Under the pieces are notes generated by a model, which saw only the letters and a list, made by a program, of their open reading frames with translations, was not told where the DNA came from and made no database searches. Position numbers and translations under genes: made by a program. Below are positions 49,906-62,050 of a stretch of 64,000 bases of DNA, piece by piece. Source of the stretch: Phlebotomus papatasi (lineage: Eukaryota > Arthropoda > Insecta > Diptera > Psychodidae); the NCBI RefSeq assembly GCF_024763615.1, contig NW_026604588.1:62001-126000 (forward strand), in the 5' to 3' direction. Numbering within the stretch: position 1 is the stretch's first letter; the number at the start of each line of letters is the position of its first letter.

Positions 49906-50789
49906 TTTGTATGCAAATCTTTAAAGGCGAATATCTCCTAAACTAGAAGAGATAGACCCCCCAAAGTTGGCATCAAAAAAAATTTTTTTTAGGCATATTT
50001 TGTATGCAAATCTTTAAAGGCGAATATCTCCTAAACTAGAAGAGATAGACCCCCCAAAGTTGGCATCAAAAAAAATTTTTTTTAGGCATATTTTGTATGC
50101 AAATCTTTAAAGGCGAATATCTCCTAAACTAGAAGAGATAGACCCCCCAAAGTTGGCATCAAAAAAAATTTTTTTTAGGCATATTTTGTATGCAAATCTT
50201 TAAAGGCGAATATCTCCTAAACTAGAAGAGATAGACCCCCCAAAGTTGGCATCAAAAAAAAATTTTTTTAGGCATATTTTGTATGCAAATCTTTTTAAAG
50301 GCGAATATCTCCTAAACTAGAAGAGATAGACCCCCCAAAGTTGGCATCAAAAAGAAATTTTTTTAAGCATATTTTGTATGCAAATCTTTAAAGGCGAATA
50401 TCTCCTAAACTAGAAGAGATAGACCCCCCAAAGTTGGCATCAAAAAAAAATTTTTTTAGGCATATTTTGTATGCAAATCTTTAAAGGCGAATATCTCCTA
50501 AACTAGAAGAGATAGACCCCCCAAAGTTGGCATCAAAAAAAATTTTTTTAGGCATATTTTGTATGCAAATCTTTAAAGGCGAATATCTCCTAAACTAGAA
50601 GAGATAGACCCCCCAAAGTTGGCATCAAAAAAAAATTTTTTTAGGCATATTTTGTATGCAAATCTTTTTAAAGGCGAATATCTCCTAAACTAGAAGAGAT
50701 AGACCCCCCAAAGTTGGCATCAAAAAAAAATTTTTTTAGGCATATTTTGTATGCAAATCTTTAAAGGCGAATATCTCCTAAACTAGAAG

Positions 50790-50815
50790 AGATATGCAAA
50801 TCTTTAAAGGACCCC
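50790..50815 (+). repeat. Scrambled satellite junction
   Basis: GAAGAGATA is followed by TGCAAATCTTTAAAGG and then directly by ACCCCCC. A duplicate of the octamer region is inserted between the dyad and the C-run. Confidence 0.78.
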
Positions 50816-51462
50816 CCAAAGTTGGCATCAAAAAAAATTTTTTTTAGGCATATTTTGTATGCAAATCTTTAAAGGCGAATATCTCCTAAACTAGAAGAGA
50901 TAGACCCCCCAAAGTTGGCATCAAAAAAAATTTTTTTTAGGCATATTTTGTATGCAAATCTTTAAAGGCGAATATCTCCTAAACTAGAAGAGATAGACCC
51001 CCCAAAGTTGGCATCAAAAAAAAATTTTTTTAGGCATATTTTGTATGCAAATCTTTTTAAAGGCGAATATCTCCTAAACTAGAAGAGATAGACCCCCCAA
51101 AGTTGGCATCAAAAAAAAATTTTTTTAGGCATATTTTGTATGCAAATCTTTAAAGGCGAATATCTCCTAAACTAGAAGAGATAGACCCCCCAAAGTTGGC
51201 ATCAAAAAAAATTTTTTTTAGGCATATTTTGTATGCAAATCTTTAAAGGCGAATATCTCCTAAACTAGAAGAGATAGACCCCCCAAAGTTGTCATCAAAA
51301 AAAATTTTTTTTAGGCATATTTTGTATGCAAATCTTTAAAGGCGAATATCTCCTAAACTAGAAGAGATAGACCCCCCAAAGTTGGCATCAAAAAAAATTT
51401 TTTTTAGGCATATTTTGTATGCAAATCTTTAAAGGCGAATATCTCCTAAACTAGAAGAGATA

Positions 51463-52090
51463 GACTCCCCAAAGTTGGCATCAAAAAAATTTTTTTTTAG
51501 GCATATTTTGTATGCAAATCTTTAAAGGCGAATATCTCCTAAACTAGAAGAGATAGACCCCCCAAAGTTGGCATCAAAAAAATTTTTTTTTAGGCATATT
51601 TTGTATGCAAATCTTTAAAGGCGAATATCTCCTAAACTAGAAGAGATAGACCCCCCAAAGTTGGCATCAAAAAAAATTTTTTTTAGGCATATTTTGTATG
51701 CAAATCTTTAAAGGCGAATATCTCCTAAACTAGAAGAGATAGACCCCCCAAAGTTGGCATCAAAAAAATTTTTTTTAGGCATATTTTGTATGCAAATCTT
51801 TAAAGGCGAATATCTCCTAAACTAGAAGAGATAGACCCCCCAAAGTTGGCATCAAAAAAAATTTTTTTTAGGCATATTTTGTATGCAAATCTTTAAAGGC
51901 GAATATCTCCTAAACTAGAAGAGATAGACCCCCCAAAGTTGGCATCAAAAAAAATTTTTTTTAGGCATATTTTGTATGCAAATCTTTAAAGGCGAATATC
52001 TCCTAAACTAGAAGAGATAGACCCCCCAAAGTTGGCATCAAAAAAAAATTTTTTATGCATATTTTGTATGCAAATTTTTAAGGGCGAATA
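51463..52090 (+). repeat. Satellite block shared with 42253-42880
   Basis: Second copy of the 9210-bp-offset pair, with GACTCCCC and then the CAAATTTTTAAGGGCG monomer. It has one private change, CCCCAATGTTGG, just after the second marker. Confidence 0.87.
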
Positions 52091-54346
52091 TCTCCTAAAC
52101 TAGAAGAGATAGACCCCCCAATGTTGGCATAAAAAAAATTTTTTTAGGCATATTTTGTATGCAAATCTTTAAAGGCGAATATCTCCTAAACTAGAAGAGA
52201 TAGACCCCCCAAAGTTGGCATCAAAAAAAATTTTTTTTAGGCATATTTTGTATGCAAATCTTTAAAGGCGAATATCTCCTAAACTAGAAGAGATAGACCC
52301 CCAAAGTTGGCATCAAAAAAAAATTTTTTTAGGCATATTTTGTATGCAAATCTTTAAAGGCGAATATCTCCTAAACTAGAAGAGATAGACCCCCAAAGTT
52401 GGCATCAAAAAAAAAATTTTTTAGGCATATTTTGTATGCAAATCTTTAAAGGCGAATATCTCCTAAACTAGAAGAGATAGACCCCCCAAAGTTGGCATCA
52501 AAAAAAATTTTTTTTAGGCATATTTTGTATGCAAATCTTTAAAGGCGAATATCTCCTAAACTAGAAGAGATAGACCCCCCAAAGTTGGCATCAAAAAAAA
52601 AAATTTTTTTAGGCATATTTTGTATGCAAATCTTTAAAGGCGAATATCTCCTAAACTAGAAGAGATAGACCCCCCAAAGTTGGCATCAAAAAAAATTTTT
52701 TTAGGCATATTTTGTATGCAAATCTTTAAAGGCGAATATCTCCTAAACTAGAAGAGTTAGACCCTCCAAAGTTGGCATCAAAAAAAAATTTTTTTAGGCA
52801 TATTTTGTATGCAAATCTTTAAAGGCGAATATCTCCTAAACTAGAAGAGATAGACCCCCCAAAGTTGGCATCAAAAAAATTTTTTTTAGGCATATTTTGT
52901 ATGCAAATCTTTAAAGGCGAATATCTCCTAAACTAGAAGAGATAGACCCCCCAAAGTTGGCATCAAAAAAAATTTTTTTTAGGCATATTTTGTATGCAAA
53001 TCTTTAAAGGCGAATATCTCCTAAACTAGAAGAGATAGACCCCCCAAAGTTGGCACCAAAAAAAATCTTTTTTAGGCATATTTTGTATGCAAATCTTTAA
53101 AGGCGAATATCTCCTAAACTAGAAGAGATAGACCCCCCAAAGTTGGCATCAAAAAAAAATTTTTTTAGGCATATTTTGTATGCAAATCTTTAAAGGCGAA
53201 TATCTCCTAAACTAGAAGAGATAGACCCCCCAATGTTGGCACCAAAAAAAATTTTTTTTAGGCATATTTTGTATGCAAATCTTTAAAGGCGAATATCTCC
53301 TAAACTAGAAGAGATAGACCCCCCAAAGTTGGCAGCAAAAAAAATTTTTTTAGGCATATTTTGTATGCAAATCTTTAAACGCGAATATCTCCTAAACTAG
53401 AAGAGATAGACCCCCCAAAGTTGGCATCAAAAAACAATTTTTTTAGGCATATTTTGTATGCAAATCTTTAAAGGCGAATATCTCCTAAACTAGAAGAGAT
53501 AGACCCCCCAAAGTTGGCATCAAAAAAAATTTTTTTTAGGCATATTTTGTATGCAAATCTTTAAAGGCGAATATCTCCTAAACTAGAAGAGACAGACCCC
53601 CCAAAGTTGGCATCAAAAAAAATTTTTTTTAGGCATATTTTGTATGCAAATCTTTAAAGGCGAATATCTCCTAAACTAGAAGAGATAGACCCCCCAAAGT
53701 TGGCACCAAAAAAAATTTTTTTTAGGCATATTTTGTATGCAAATCTTTAAAGGCGAATATCTCCTAAACTAGAAGAGATAGACCCCCCAAAGTTGGCATC
53801 AAAAAAAAATTTTTTTAGGCATATTTTGTATGCAAATCTTTAAAGGCGAATATCTCCTAAACTAGAAGAGATAGACCCCCCAATGTTGGCACCAAAAAAA
53901 ATTTTTTTTAGGCATATTTTGTATGCAAATCTTTAAAGGCGAATATCTCCTAAACTAGAAGAGATAGACCCCCCAAAGTTGGCATCAAAAAAAATTTTTT
54001 TAGGCATATTTTGTATGCAAATCTTTAAACGCGAATATCTCCTAAACTAGAAGAGATAGACCCCCCAAAGTTGGCATCAAAAAAAACATTTTTAGGCATA
54101 TTTTGTATGCAAATCTTTAAAGGCGAATATCTCCTAAACTAGAAGAGACAGACCCCCCAAAGTTGGCATCAAAAAAAATTTTTTTTAGGCATATTTTGTA
54201 TGCAAATCTTTAAAGGCGAATATCTCCTAAACTAGAAGAGATAGACCCCCCAAAGTTGGCATCAAAAAAATTTTTTTTAGGCATATTTTGTATGCAAATC
54301 TTTAAAGGCGAATATCTCCTAAACTAGAAGAGATAGACCCCCCAAA

Positions 54347-54800
54347 GTGGGCATCAAAAAAAAATTTTTAGGCATATTTTGTATGCAAATCTTTAAAGGC
54401 TAATATCTCCTAAACTAGAAGAGATAGACCCCCCAAAGTTGGCATCAAAAAAAAATTTTTTTAGGCATATTTTGTATGCAAATCGTTAAAGGCGAATATC
54501 TCCTAAACTAGAAGAGATAGACCCCCCAAAGTTGGCATCAAAAAAAATTTTTTTAGGCATATTTTGTATGAAAATCTTTAAAGGCGAATATCTCCTAAAC
54601 TAGAAGAGATAGACCCCCCAAAGTTGGCATCAAAAAAAATTTTTTTAGGCATATTTTGCATGCAAATCTTTAAAGGCGAATATCTCCTAAACTAGAAGAG
54701 ATAGACCCCCCAAAGTTGGCATCAAAAAAAATTTTTTTTGGCATATTTTGTATGCAAATCTTTAAAGGCGAATATCTCCTAAACTAGAAGAGATAGACCC
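54347..54800 (+). repeat. Triplicated satellite block, second copy
   Basis: AAAGTGGGC, CAAATCGTTAAAG, GTATGAAAATC, TTTTGCATGC and a T-run lacking the usual A before GGCAT follow in order. The order matches 56823 onward; the first three also match 48128 onward. Confidence 0.9.
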
Positions 54801-55030
54801 CCCAAAGTTGGCATCAAAAAAAATTTTTTTAGGCATATTTTGTATGCAAATCTTTAAAGGCGAATATCTCCTAAACTAGAAGAGATAGACCCCCCAAAGT
54901 TGGCATCAAAAAAAAATTTTTTTAGGCATATTTTGTATGCAAATCGTTAAAGGCGAATATCTCCTAAACTAGAAGAGATAGACCCCCCAAAGTTGGCATC
55001 AAAAAAAATTTTTTTAGGCATATTTTGTAT

Positions 55031-56670
55031 GAAAATCTTTAAAGGCGAATATCTCCCAAACTAGAAGAGATAGACCCCCCAAAGTTGGCATCAAAAAAAT
55101 TTTTTTAGGCATATTTTGCATGCAAATCTTTAAAGGCGAATATCTCCTAAACTAGAAGAGATAGACCCCCCAAAGTTGGCATCAAAAAAAATTTTTTTTA
55201 GGCATATTTTGTATGCAAATCTTTAAACGCGAATATCTCCTAAACTAGAAGAGATAGACCCCCCAAAGTTGGCATCAAAAAAAACATTTTTAGGCATATT
55301 TTGTATGCAAATCTTCAAAGGCGAATATCTCCTAAACTAGAAGAGACAGACCCCCCAAAGTTGGCATCAAAAAAATTTTTTTAGGCATATTTTGTATGCA
55401 AATCTTTAAAGGCGAATATCTCCTAAACTAGAAGAGATAGACCCCCCAAAGTTGGCATCAAAAAAAAAATTTTCTAGGCATATTTTGTATGCAAATCTTT
55501 AAAGGCGAATATCTCCTAAACTAGAAGAGATAGACCCCCCAAAGTTGGCATCAAAAAAAATTTTTCTAGGCATATTTTGTATGCAAATCTTTAAAGGCGA
55601 ATATCTCCTAAACTAGAAGAGATAGACCCCCCAAAGTTGGCATCAAAAAAAATTTTTTTTGGCATATTTTGTATGCAAATCTTTAAAGGCGAATATCTCC
55701 TAAACTAGAAGAGATAGACCCCCCAAAGTTGGCATCAAAAAAAATTTTTTTAGGCATATTTTGTATGCAAATCTTTAAAGGCGAATATCTCCTAAACTAG
55801 AAGAGATGGACCCCCCAAAGTTGGCATCAAAAAATAATTTTTTTAGGCATATTTTGTATGCAAATCTTTAAAGGCGAATATCTCCTAAACTAGAAGAGAT
55901 AGACCCCCCAAAGTTGGCATCAAAAAAAATTTTTCTAGGCATATTTTGTATGCAAATCTTTAAACGCGAATATCTCCTAAACTAGAAGAGATAGACCCCC
56001 CAAAGTTGGCATCAAAAAATAATTTTTTTAGGCATATTTTGTATGCAAATCTTTAAAGGCGAATATCTCCTAAACTAGAAGAGATAGACCCCCCAAAGTT
56101 GGCATCAAAAAAAAATTTTTTAGGCATATTTTGTATGCAAATCTTTAAAGGCGAATATCTCCTAAACTAGAAGAGATAGACCCCCCAAAGTTGGCATCAA
56201 AAAAAAAATTTTTTTAGGCATATTTTGTATGCAAATCTTTAAAGGCGAATATCTCCTAAACTAGAAGAGATAGACCCCCCAAAGTTGGCATCAAAAAATA
56301 ATTTTTTTAGGCATATTTTGTATGCAAATCTTTAAACGCGAATATCTCCTAAACTAGAAGAGATAGACCCCCCAAAGTTGGCATCAAAAAAAATTTTTCT
56401 AGGCATATTTTGTATGCAAATCTTTAAACGCGAATATCTCCTAAACTAGAAGAGATAGACCCCCCAAAGTTGGCATCAAAAAATAATTTTTTTAGGCATA
56501 TTTTGTATGCAAATCTTTAAAGGCGAATATCTCCTAAACTAGAAGAGATAGACCCCCCAGAGTTGGCATCAAAAAAAATTTTTTTAGGCATATTTTGTAT
56601 GCAAATCTTTAAAGGCGAATATCTCCTAAACTAGAAGAGATAGACCCCCCAAAGTTGGCATCAAAAAAAA
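55031..56670 (+). repeat. Duplicated block of about 1.6 kb, left copy (partner 57557-59190)
   Basis: Five ordered markers match the right copy: GTATGAAAATC (55031/57557), ATCTTCAAAGG (55311/57837), T-run lacking A before GGCAT (55661/58189), GATGGACC (55805/58333) and CCCCAGAGTT (56560/59088). Offsets are 2526-2528. The left copy ends at the scrambled join near 56671-56690, where the right copy continues normally, so that join marks a breakpoint. Confidence 0.93.
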
Positions 56671-56690
56671 AATATTTTGTTTTTTAAAGG
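56671..56690 (+). repeat. Scrambled junction at the edge of the 1.6-kb duplication
   Basis: The A-run is followed by TATTTTGTTTTTTAAAGGCG, dropping the first dyad and the octamer. The partner block runs on normally at the corresponding place (about 59200). Downstream of the join the sequence matches the AAAGTGGGC block from 54.3 kb. Confidence 0.82.
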
Positions 56691-57455
56691 CGAATATCTC
56701 CTAAACTAGAAGAGATAGACCCCCCAAAGTTGGCATCAAAAAAAAAATTTTTTTAGGCATATTTTGTATGCAAATCTTTAAAGGCGAATATCTCCTAAAC
56801 TAGAAGAGATAGACCCCCCAAAGTGGGCATCAAAAAAAAATTTTTAGGCATATTTTGTATGCAAATCTTTAAAGGCGAATATCTCCTAAACTAGAAGAGA
56901 TAGACCCCCCAAAGTTGGCATCAAAAAAAAATTTTTTTAGGCATATTTTGTATGCAAATCGTTAAAGGCGAATATCTCCTAAACTAGAAGAGATAGACCC
57001 CCCAAAGTTGGCATCAAAAAAAATTTTTTTAGGCATATTTTGTATGAAAATCTTTAAAGGCGAATATCTCCTAAACTAGAAGAGATAGACCCCCCAAAGT
57101 TGGCATCAAAAAAAATTTTTTTAGGCATATTTTGCATGCAAATCTTTAAAGGCGAATATCTCCTAAACTAGAAGAGATAGACCCCCCAAAGTTGGCATCA
57201 AAAAAAATTTTTTTTGGCATATTTTGTATGCAAATCTTTAAAGGCGAATATCTCCTAAACTAGAAGAGATAGACCCCCCAAAGTTGGCATCAAAAAAAAT
57301 TTTTTTAGGCATATTTTGTATGCAAATCTTTAAAGGCGAATATCTCCTAAACTAGAAGAGATAGACCCCCCAAAGTTGGCATCAAAAAAAAATCTTTTTT
57401 TAGGCATATTTTGTATGCAAATCTTTAAAGGCGAATATCTCCTAAACTAGAAGAG

Positions 57456-57500
57456 ATAAAGGCGATATTTTGTATCTCTTTAAAGGCGAATAAACTAGAA
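57456..57500 (+). repeat. Scrambled junction left of the right-hand 1.6-kb copy
   Basis: GAGATAAAGGCG runs into ATATTTTGTATCTC, then TTTAAAGGCG and AATAAACTAG, which loses ATCTCCT. The right-hand copy of the 1.6-kb block starts within 60 bases. Together with the join at 56671 it brackets the inserted 0.8-kb segment. Confidence 0.82.
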
Positions 57501-57556
57501 GAGATAGACCCCCCAAAGTTGGCATCAAAAAAAATTTTTTTAGGCATATTTTGTAT

Positions 57557-59190
57557 GAAAATCTTTAAAGGCGAATATCTCCTAAACTAGAAGAGATAGA
57601 CCCCCCAAAGTTGGCATCAAAAAAATTTTTTTAGGCATATTTTGCATGCAAATCTTTAAAGGCGAATATCTCCTAAACTAGAAGAGATAGACCCCCCAAA
57701 GTTGGCATCAAAAAAAATTTTTTTTAGGCATATTTTGTATGCAAATCTTTAAACGCGAATATCTCCTAAACTAGAAGAGATAGACCCCCCAAAGTTGGCA
57801 TCAAAAAAAACATTTTTAGGCATATTTTGTATGCAAATCTTCAAAGGCGAATATCTCCTAAACTAGAAGAGACAGACCCCCCAAAGTTGGCATCAAAAAA
57901 AAATTTTTTAGGCATATTTTGTATGCAAATCTTTAAAGGCGAATATCTCCTAAACTAGAAGAGATAGACCCCCCAAAGTTGGCATCAAAAAAAAAATTTT
58001 CTAGGCATATTTTGTATGCAAATCTTTAAAGGCGAATATCTCCTAAACTAGAAGAGATAGACCCCCCAAAGTTGGCATCAAAAAAAAATTTTTCTAGGCA
58101 TATTTTGTATGCAAATCTTTAAAGGCGAATATCTCCTAAACTAGAAGAGATAGACCCCCCAAAGTTGGCATCAAAAAAAATTTTTTTTGGCATATTTTGT
58201 ATGCAAATCTTTAAAGGCGAATATCTCCTAAACTAGAAGAGATAGACCCCCCAAAGTTGGCATCAAAAAAAATTTTTTTAGGCATATTTTGTATGCAAAT
58301 CTTTAAAGGCGAATATCTCCTAAACTAGAAGAGATGGACCCCCCAAAGTTGGCATCAAAAAATAATTTTTTTAGGCATATTTTGTATGCAAATCTTTAAA
58401 GGCGAATATCTCCTAAACTAGAAGAGATAGACCCCCCAAAGTTGGCATCAAAAAAAATTTTTCTAGGCATATTTTGTATGCAAATCTTTAAACGCGAATA
58501 TCTCCTAAACTAGAAGAGATAGACCCCCCAAAGTTGGCATCAAAAAATAATTTTTTTAGGCATATTTTGTATGCAAATCTTTAAAGGCGAATATCTCCTA
58601 AACTAGAAGAGATAGACCCCCCAAAGTTGGCATCAAAAAAAAATTTTTTAGGCATATTTTGTATGCAAATCTTTAAAGGCGAATATCTCCTAAACTAGAA
58701 GAGATAGACCCCCCAAAGTTGGCATCAAAAAAAAAAATTTTTTTAGGCATATTTTGTATGCAAATCTTTAAAGGCGAATATCTCCTAAACTAGAAGAGAT
58801 AGACCCCCCAAAGTTGGCATCAAAAAATAATTTTTTTAGGCATATTTTGTATGCAAATCTTTAAACGCGAATATCTCCTAAACTAGAAGAGATAGACCCC
58901 CCAAAGTTGGCATCAAAAAAATTTTTCTAGGCATATTTTGTATGCAAATCTTTAAACGCGAATATCTCCTAAACTAGAAGAGATAGACCCCCCAAAGTTG
59001 GCATCAAAAAATAATTTTTTTAGGCATATTTTGTATGCAAATCTTTAAAGGCGAATATCTCCTAAACTAGAAGAGATAGACCCCCCAGAGTTGGCATCAA
59101 AAAAAATTTTTTTAGGCATATTTTGTATGCAAATCTTTAAAGGCGAATATCTCCTAAACTAGAAGAGATAGACCCCCCAAAGTTGGCATC
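57557..59190 (+). repeat. Duplicated block of about 1.6 kb, right copy
   Basis: It carries the same five markers as 55031-56670. Part of the block (T-run lacking A, GATGGACC, AAATAATTT, CCCCAGAGTT) also matches 39.2-40.0 kb, so the segment existed before the local duplication. Confidence 0.93.
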
Positions 59191-59766
59191 AAAAAAAAAA
59201 TTTTTTTAGGCATATTTTGTATGCAAATCTTTAAAGGCGAATATCTCCTAAACTAGAAGAGATAGACCCCCCAAAGTTGGCATCAAAAAAAAATTTTTTT
59301 AGGCATATTTTGTATGCAAATCTTTAAAGGCGAATATCTCCTAAACTAGAAGAGATAGACCCCCCAAAGTTGGCATCAAAAAATAATTTTTTTAGTCATA
59401 TTTTGTATGCAAATCTTTAAAGGCGAATATCTCCTAAACTAGAAGAGATAGACCCCCCAAAGTTGGCATCAAAAAAAATTTTTTTTAGGCATATTTTTTA
59501 TGCAAATCTTTAAAGGCGAATATCTCCTAAACTAGAAGAGATAGACCCCCCAAAGTTGGCATCAAAAAAAAAAATTTTTTTAGGCATATTTTTTATGCAA
59601 ATCTTTAAAGGCGAATATCTCCTAAACTAGAAGAGATAGACCCCCCAAAGTTGGCATCAAAAAAAATTTTTTTTAGGCATATTTTGTATGCAAATCTTTA
59701 AAGGCGAATATCTCCTAAACTAGAAGAGATAGACCCCCCAAAGTTGGCATCAAAAAAAATTTTTTT

Positions 59767-60300
59767 ATGCATATTTTGTATGCAAATCTTTAAAGGCGAA
59801 TATCTCCTAAACTAGAAGAGATAGACCCCCCAAAGTTGGCATCAAAAAAAATTTTTTTTAGGCATATTTTGTATGCAAATCTTTAAAGGCGAATATCTCC
59901 TAAACTAGAAGAGATAGACCCCCCAAAGTTGGCATCAAAAAAAATTTTTTTAGGCATATTTTGTATGCAAATCTTTAAAGGCGAATATCTCCTAAACTAG
60001 AAGAGATAGACCCCCCAAAGTTGGCATCAAAAAAAAATTTTTTTAAGCATATTTTGTATGCAAATCTTTAAACGCGAATATCTCCTAAACTAGAAGAGAT
60101 AGACCCCCCAAAGTTGGCATCAAAAAAAAATTTTTTTAGGCATATTTTGTATGCAAATCTTTAAAGGCGAATATCTCCTAAACTAGAAGAGATAGACCCC
60201 CCAAAGTTGGCATCAAAAAAAATTTTTTTTAGGCATATTTTGTATGCAAATCTTTAAAGGCGAATATCTCCTAAACTAGAAGAGATAGACCCCCCAAAGT
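59767..60300 (+). repeat. Satellite block shared with 62257-62800 (2490-bp offset)
   Basis: TTTATGCATATT (59767 and 62257) and TTTTAAGCAT (60045 and 62536) recur at offsets of 2490-2491; the TTTTAAGCAT monomer is also AAACGCG in both. The left copy runs into the scrambled join near 60316. A similar TTTTAAGCAT/AAACGCG monomer occurs at 43585. Confidence 0.85.
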
Positions 60301-60315
60301 TGGCATCAAAAAAAA

Positions 60316-60580
60316 AATATTTTTTTTTTAAAGGCGAATATTTTAGAAGAGTATGCAAATTTGCAAATCTTTAAAGGCGAATATCTCCTAAACTAGAAGA
60401 GATAGACCCCCCAAAGTTGGCATCAAAAAAAATTTTTTTTAGGCATATTTTGTATGCAAATCTTTAAAGGCGAATATCTCCTAAACTAGAAGAGATAGAC
60501 CCCCCCCAAAAAAAAATTTTTTTAGGCATAAGTTGGCGAATATCTCCTAAACTAGAAGAGATAGAAAAGTTGGCATTTTT
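60316..60580 (+). repeat. Cluster of scrambled junctions
   Basis: At 60316-60372 a T-run leads into AAAGGCGAATATTTTAGAAG, then AGTATGCAAAT and TTGCAAATC. At 60503-60580 a seven-C run runs into an A-run, AGGCATAAGTTGGCG and AATATCTCC, and GATAGAAAAGTTGGCA then runs into a T-run. At least four irregular joins occur within 265 bases, the densest cluster in the window. Confidence 0.8.
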
Positions 60581-61488
60581 TTAGGCATATTTTGTATGCA
60601 AATCTTTAAAGGCGAATATCTCCTAAACTAGAAGAGATAGACCCCCCAAAGTTGGCATCAAAAAAAATTTTTTTTAGGCATATTTTGTATGCAAATCTTT
60701 AAAGGCGAATATCTCCTAAACTAGAAGAGATAGACCCCCAAAGTTGGCATCAAAAAAAAATTTTTTTAGGCATATTTTGTATGCAAATCTTTAAAGGCGA
60801 ATATCTCCTAAACTAGAAGAGATAGACCCCCAAAGTTGGCATCAAAAAAAAATTTTTTTAGGCATATTTTGTATGCAAATCTTTAAAGGCGAATATCTCC
60901 TAAACTAGAAGAGATAGACCCCCCAAAGTTGGCATCAAAAAAAAATTTTTTTAGGCATATTTTGTATGCAAATCTTTAAAGGCGAATATCTCCTAAACTA
61001 GAAGAGATAGACCCCCCAAAGTTGGCATCAAAAAAAAAATTTTTTAGGCATATTTTGTATGCAAATCTTTAAAGGCGAATATCTCCTAAACTAGAAGAGA
61101 TAGACCCCCCAAAGTTGGCATCAAAAAAAATTTTTTTAGGAATATTTTGTATGCAAATCTTTAAAGGCGAATATCTCCTAAACTAGAAGAGTTAGACCCT
61201 CCAAAGTTGGCATCAAAAAAAAATTTTTTTAGGCATATTTTGTATGCAAATCTTTAAAGGCGAATATCTCCTAAACTAGAAGAGATAGACCCCCCAAAGT
61301 TGGCATCAAAAAAATTTTTTTTAGGCATATTTTGTATGCAAATCTTTAAAGGCGAATATCTCCTAAACTAGAAGAGATAGACCCCCCAAAGTTGGCATCA
61401 AAAAAAAATTTTTTTAGGCATATTTTGTATGCAAATCTTTAAAGGCGAATATCTCCTAAACTAGAAGAGATAGACCCCCCAAAGTTGG

Positions 61489-61516
61489 CACCTAGAAAAA
61501 AAAAGTTTTTTTTTAG
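61489..61516 (+). repeat. Scrambled satellite junction
   Basis: GTTGGCACC is followed by TAG, an A-run, a G and then the T-run. A short CTAG piece is inserted in the CATC step and a G separates the A- and T-runs. Confidence 0.72.
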
Positions 61517-61743
61517 GCATATTTTGTATGCAAATCTTTAAAGGCGAATATCTCCTAAACTAGAAGAGATAGACCCCCCAAAGTTGGCATCAAAAAAAAA
61601 TTTTTTTAGGCATATTTTGTATGCAAATCTTTAAAGGCGAATATCTCCTAAACTAGAAGAGATAGACCCCCCAAAGTTGGCATAAAAAAAAATTTTTTTA
61701 GGCATATTTTGTATGCAAATCTTTAAAGGCGAATATCTCCTAA

Positions 61744-62050
61744 ACGAGAAGAGTTAGACCCCCCAAAGTTGGCATCAAAAAAAAATTTTTTTAGGCATAT
61801 TTTGTATGCAAATCTTTAAAGGCGAATATCTCCTAAACTAGAAGAGATAGACCCCCCAAAGTTGGCATCAAAAAAAAATTTTTTTAGGCATATTTTGTAT
61901 GCAAATCTTTAAAGGCGAATATCTCCTAAACTAGAAGAGATAGACCCCCCAAAGTTGGCATCAAAAAAAAATTTTTTTAGGCATATTTTGTATGCAAATC
62001 TTTAAAGGCGAATATCTCCTAAACTAGAAGAGATAGACCCCCCAATGTTG
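61744..62050 (+). repeat. Satellite block shared with 63691-63997 (1947-bp offset)
   Basis: AAACGAGAAGAGTTAG (61744 and 63691) and CCCCAATGTTGGC (62043 and 63990) both recur at exactly 1947, or 21 monomers. The second copy runs to the end of the window, so the repeat probably continues beyond it. Confidence 0.9.
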
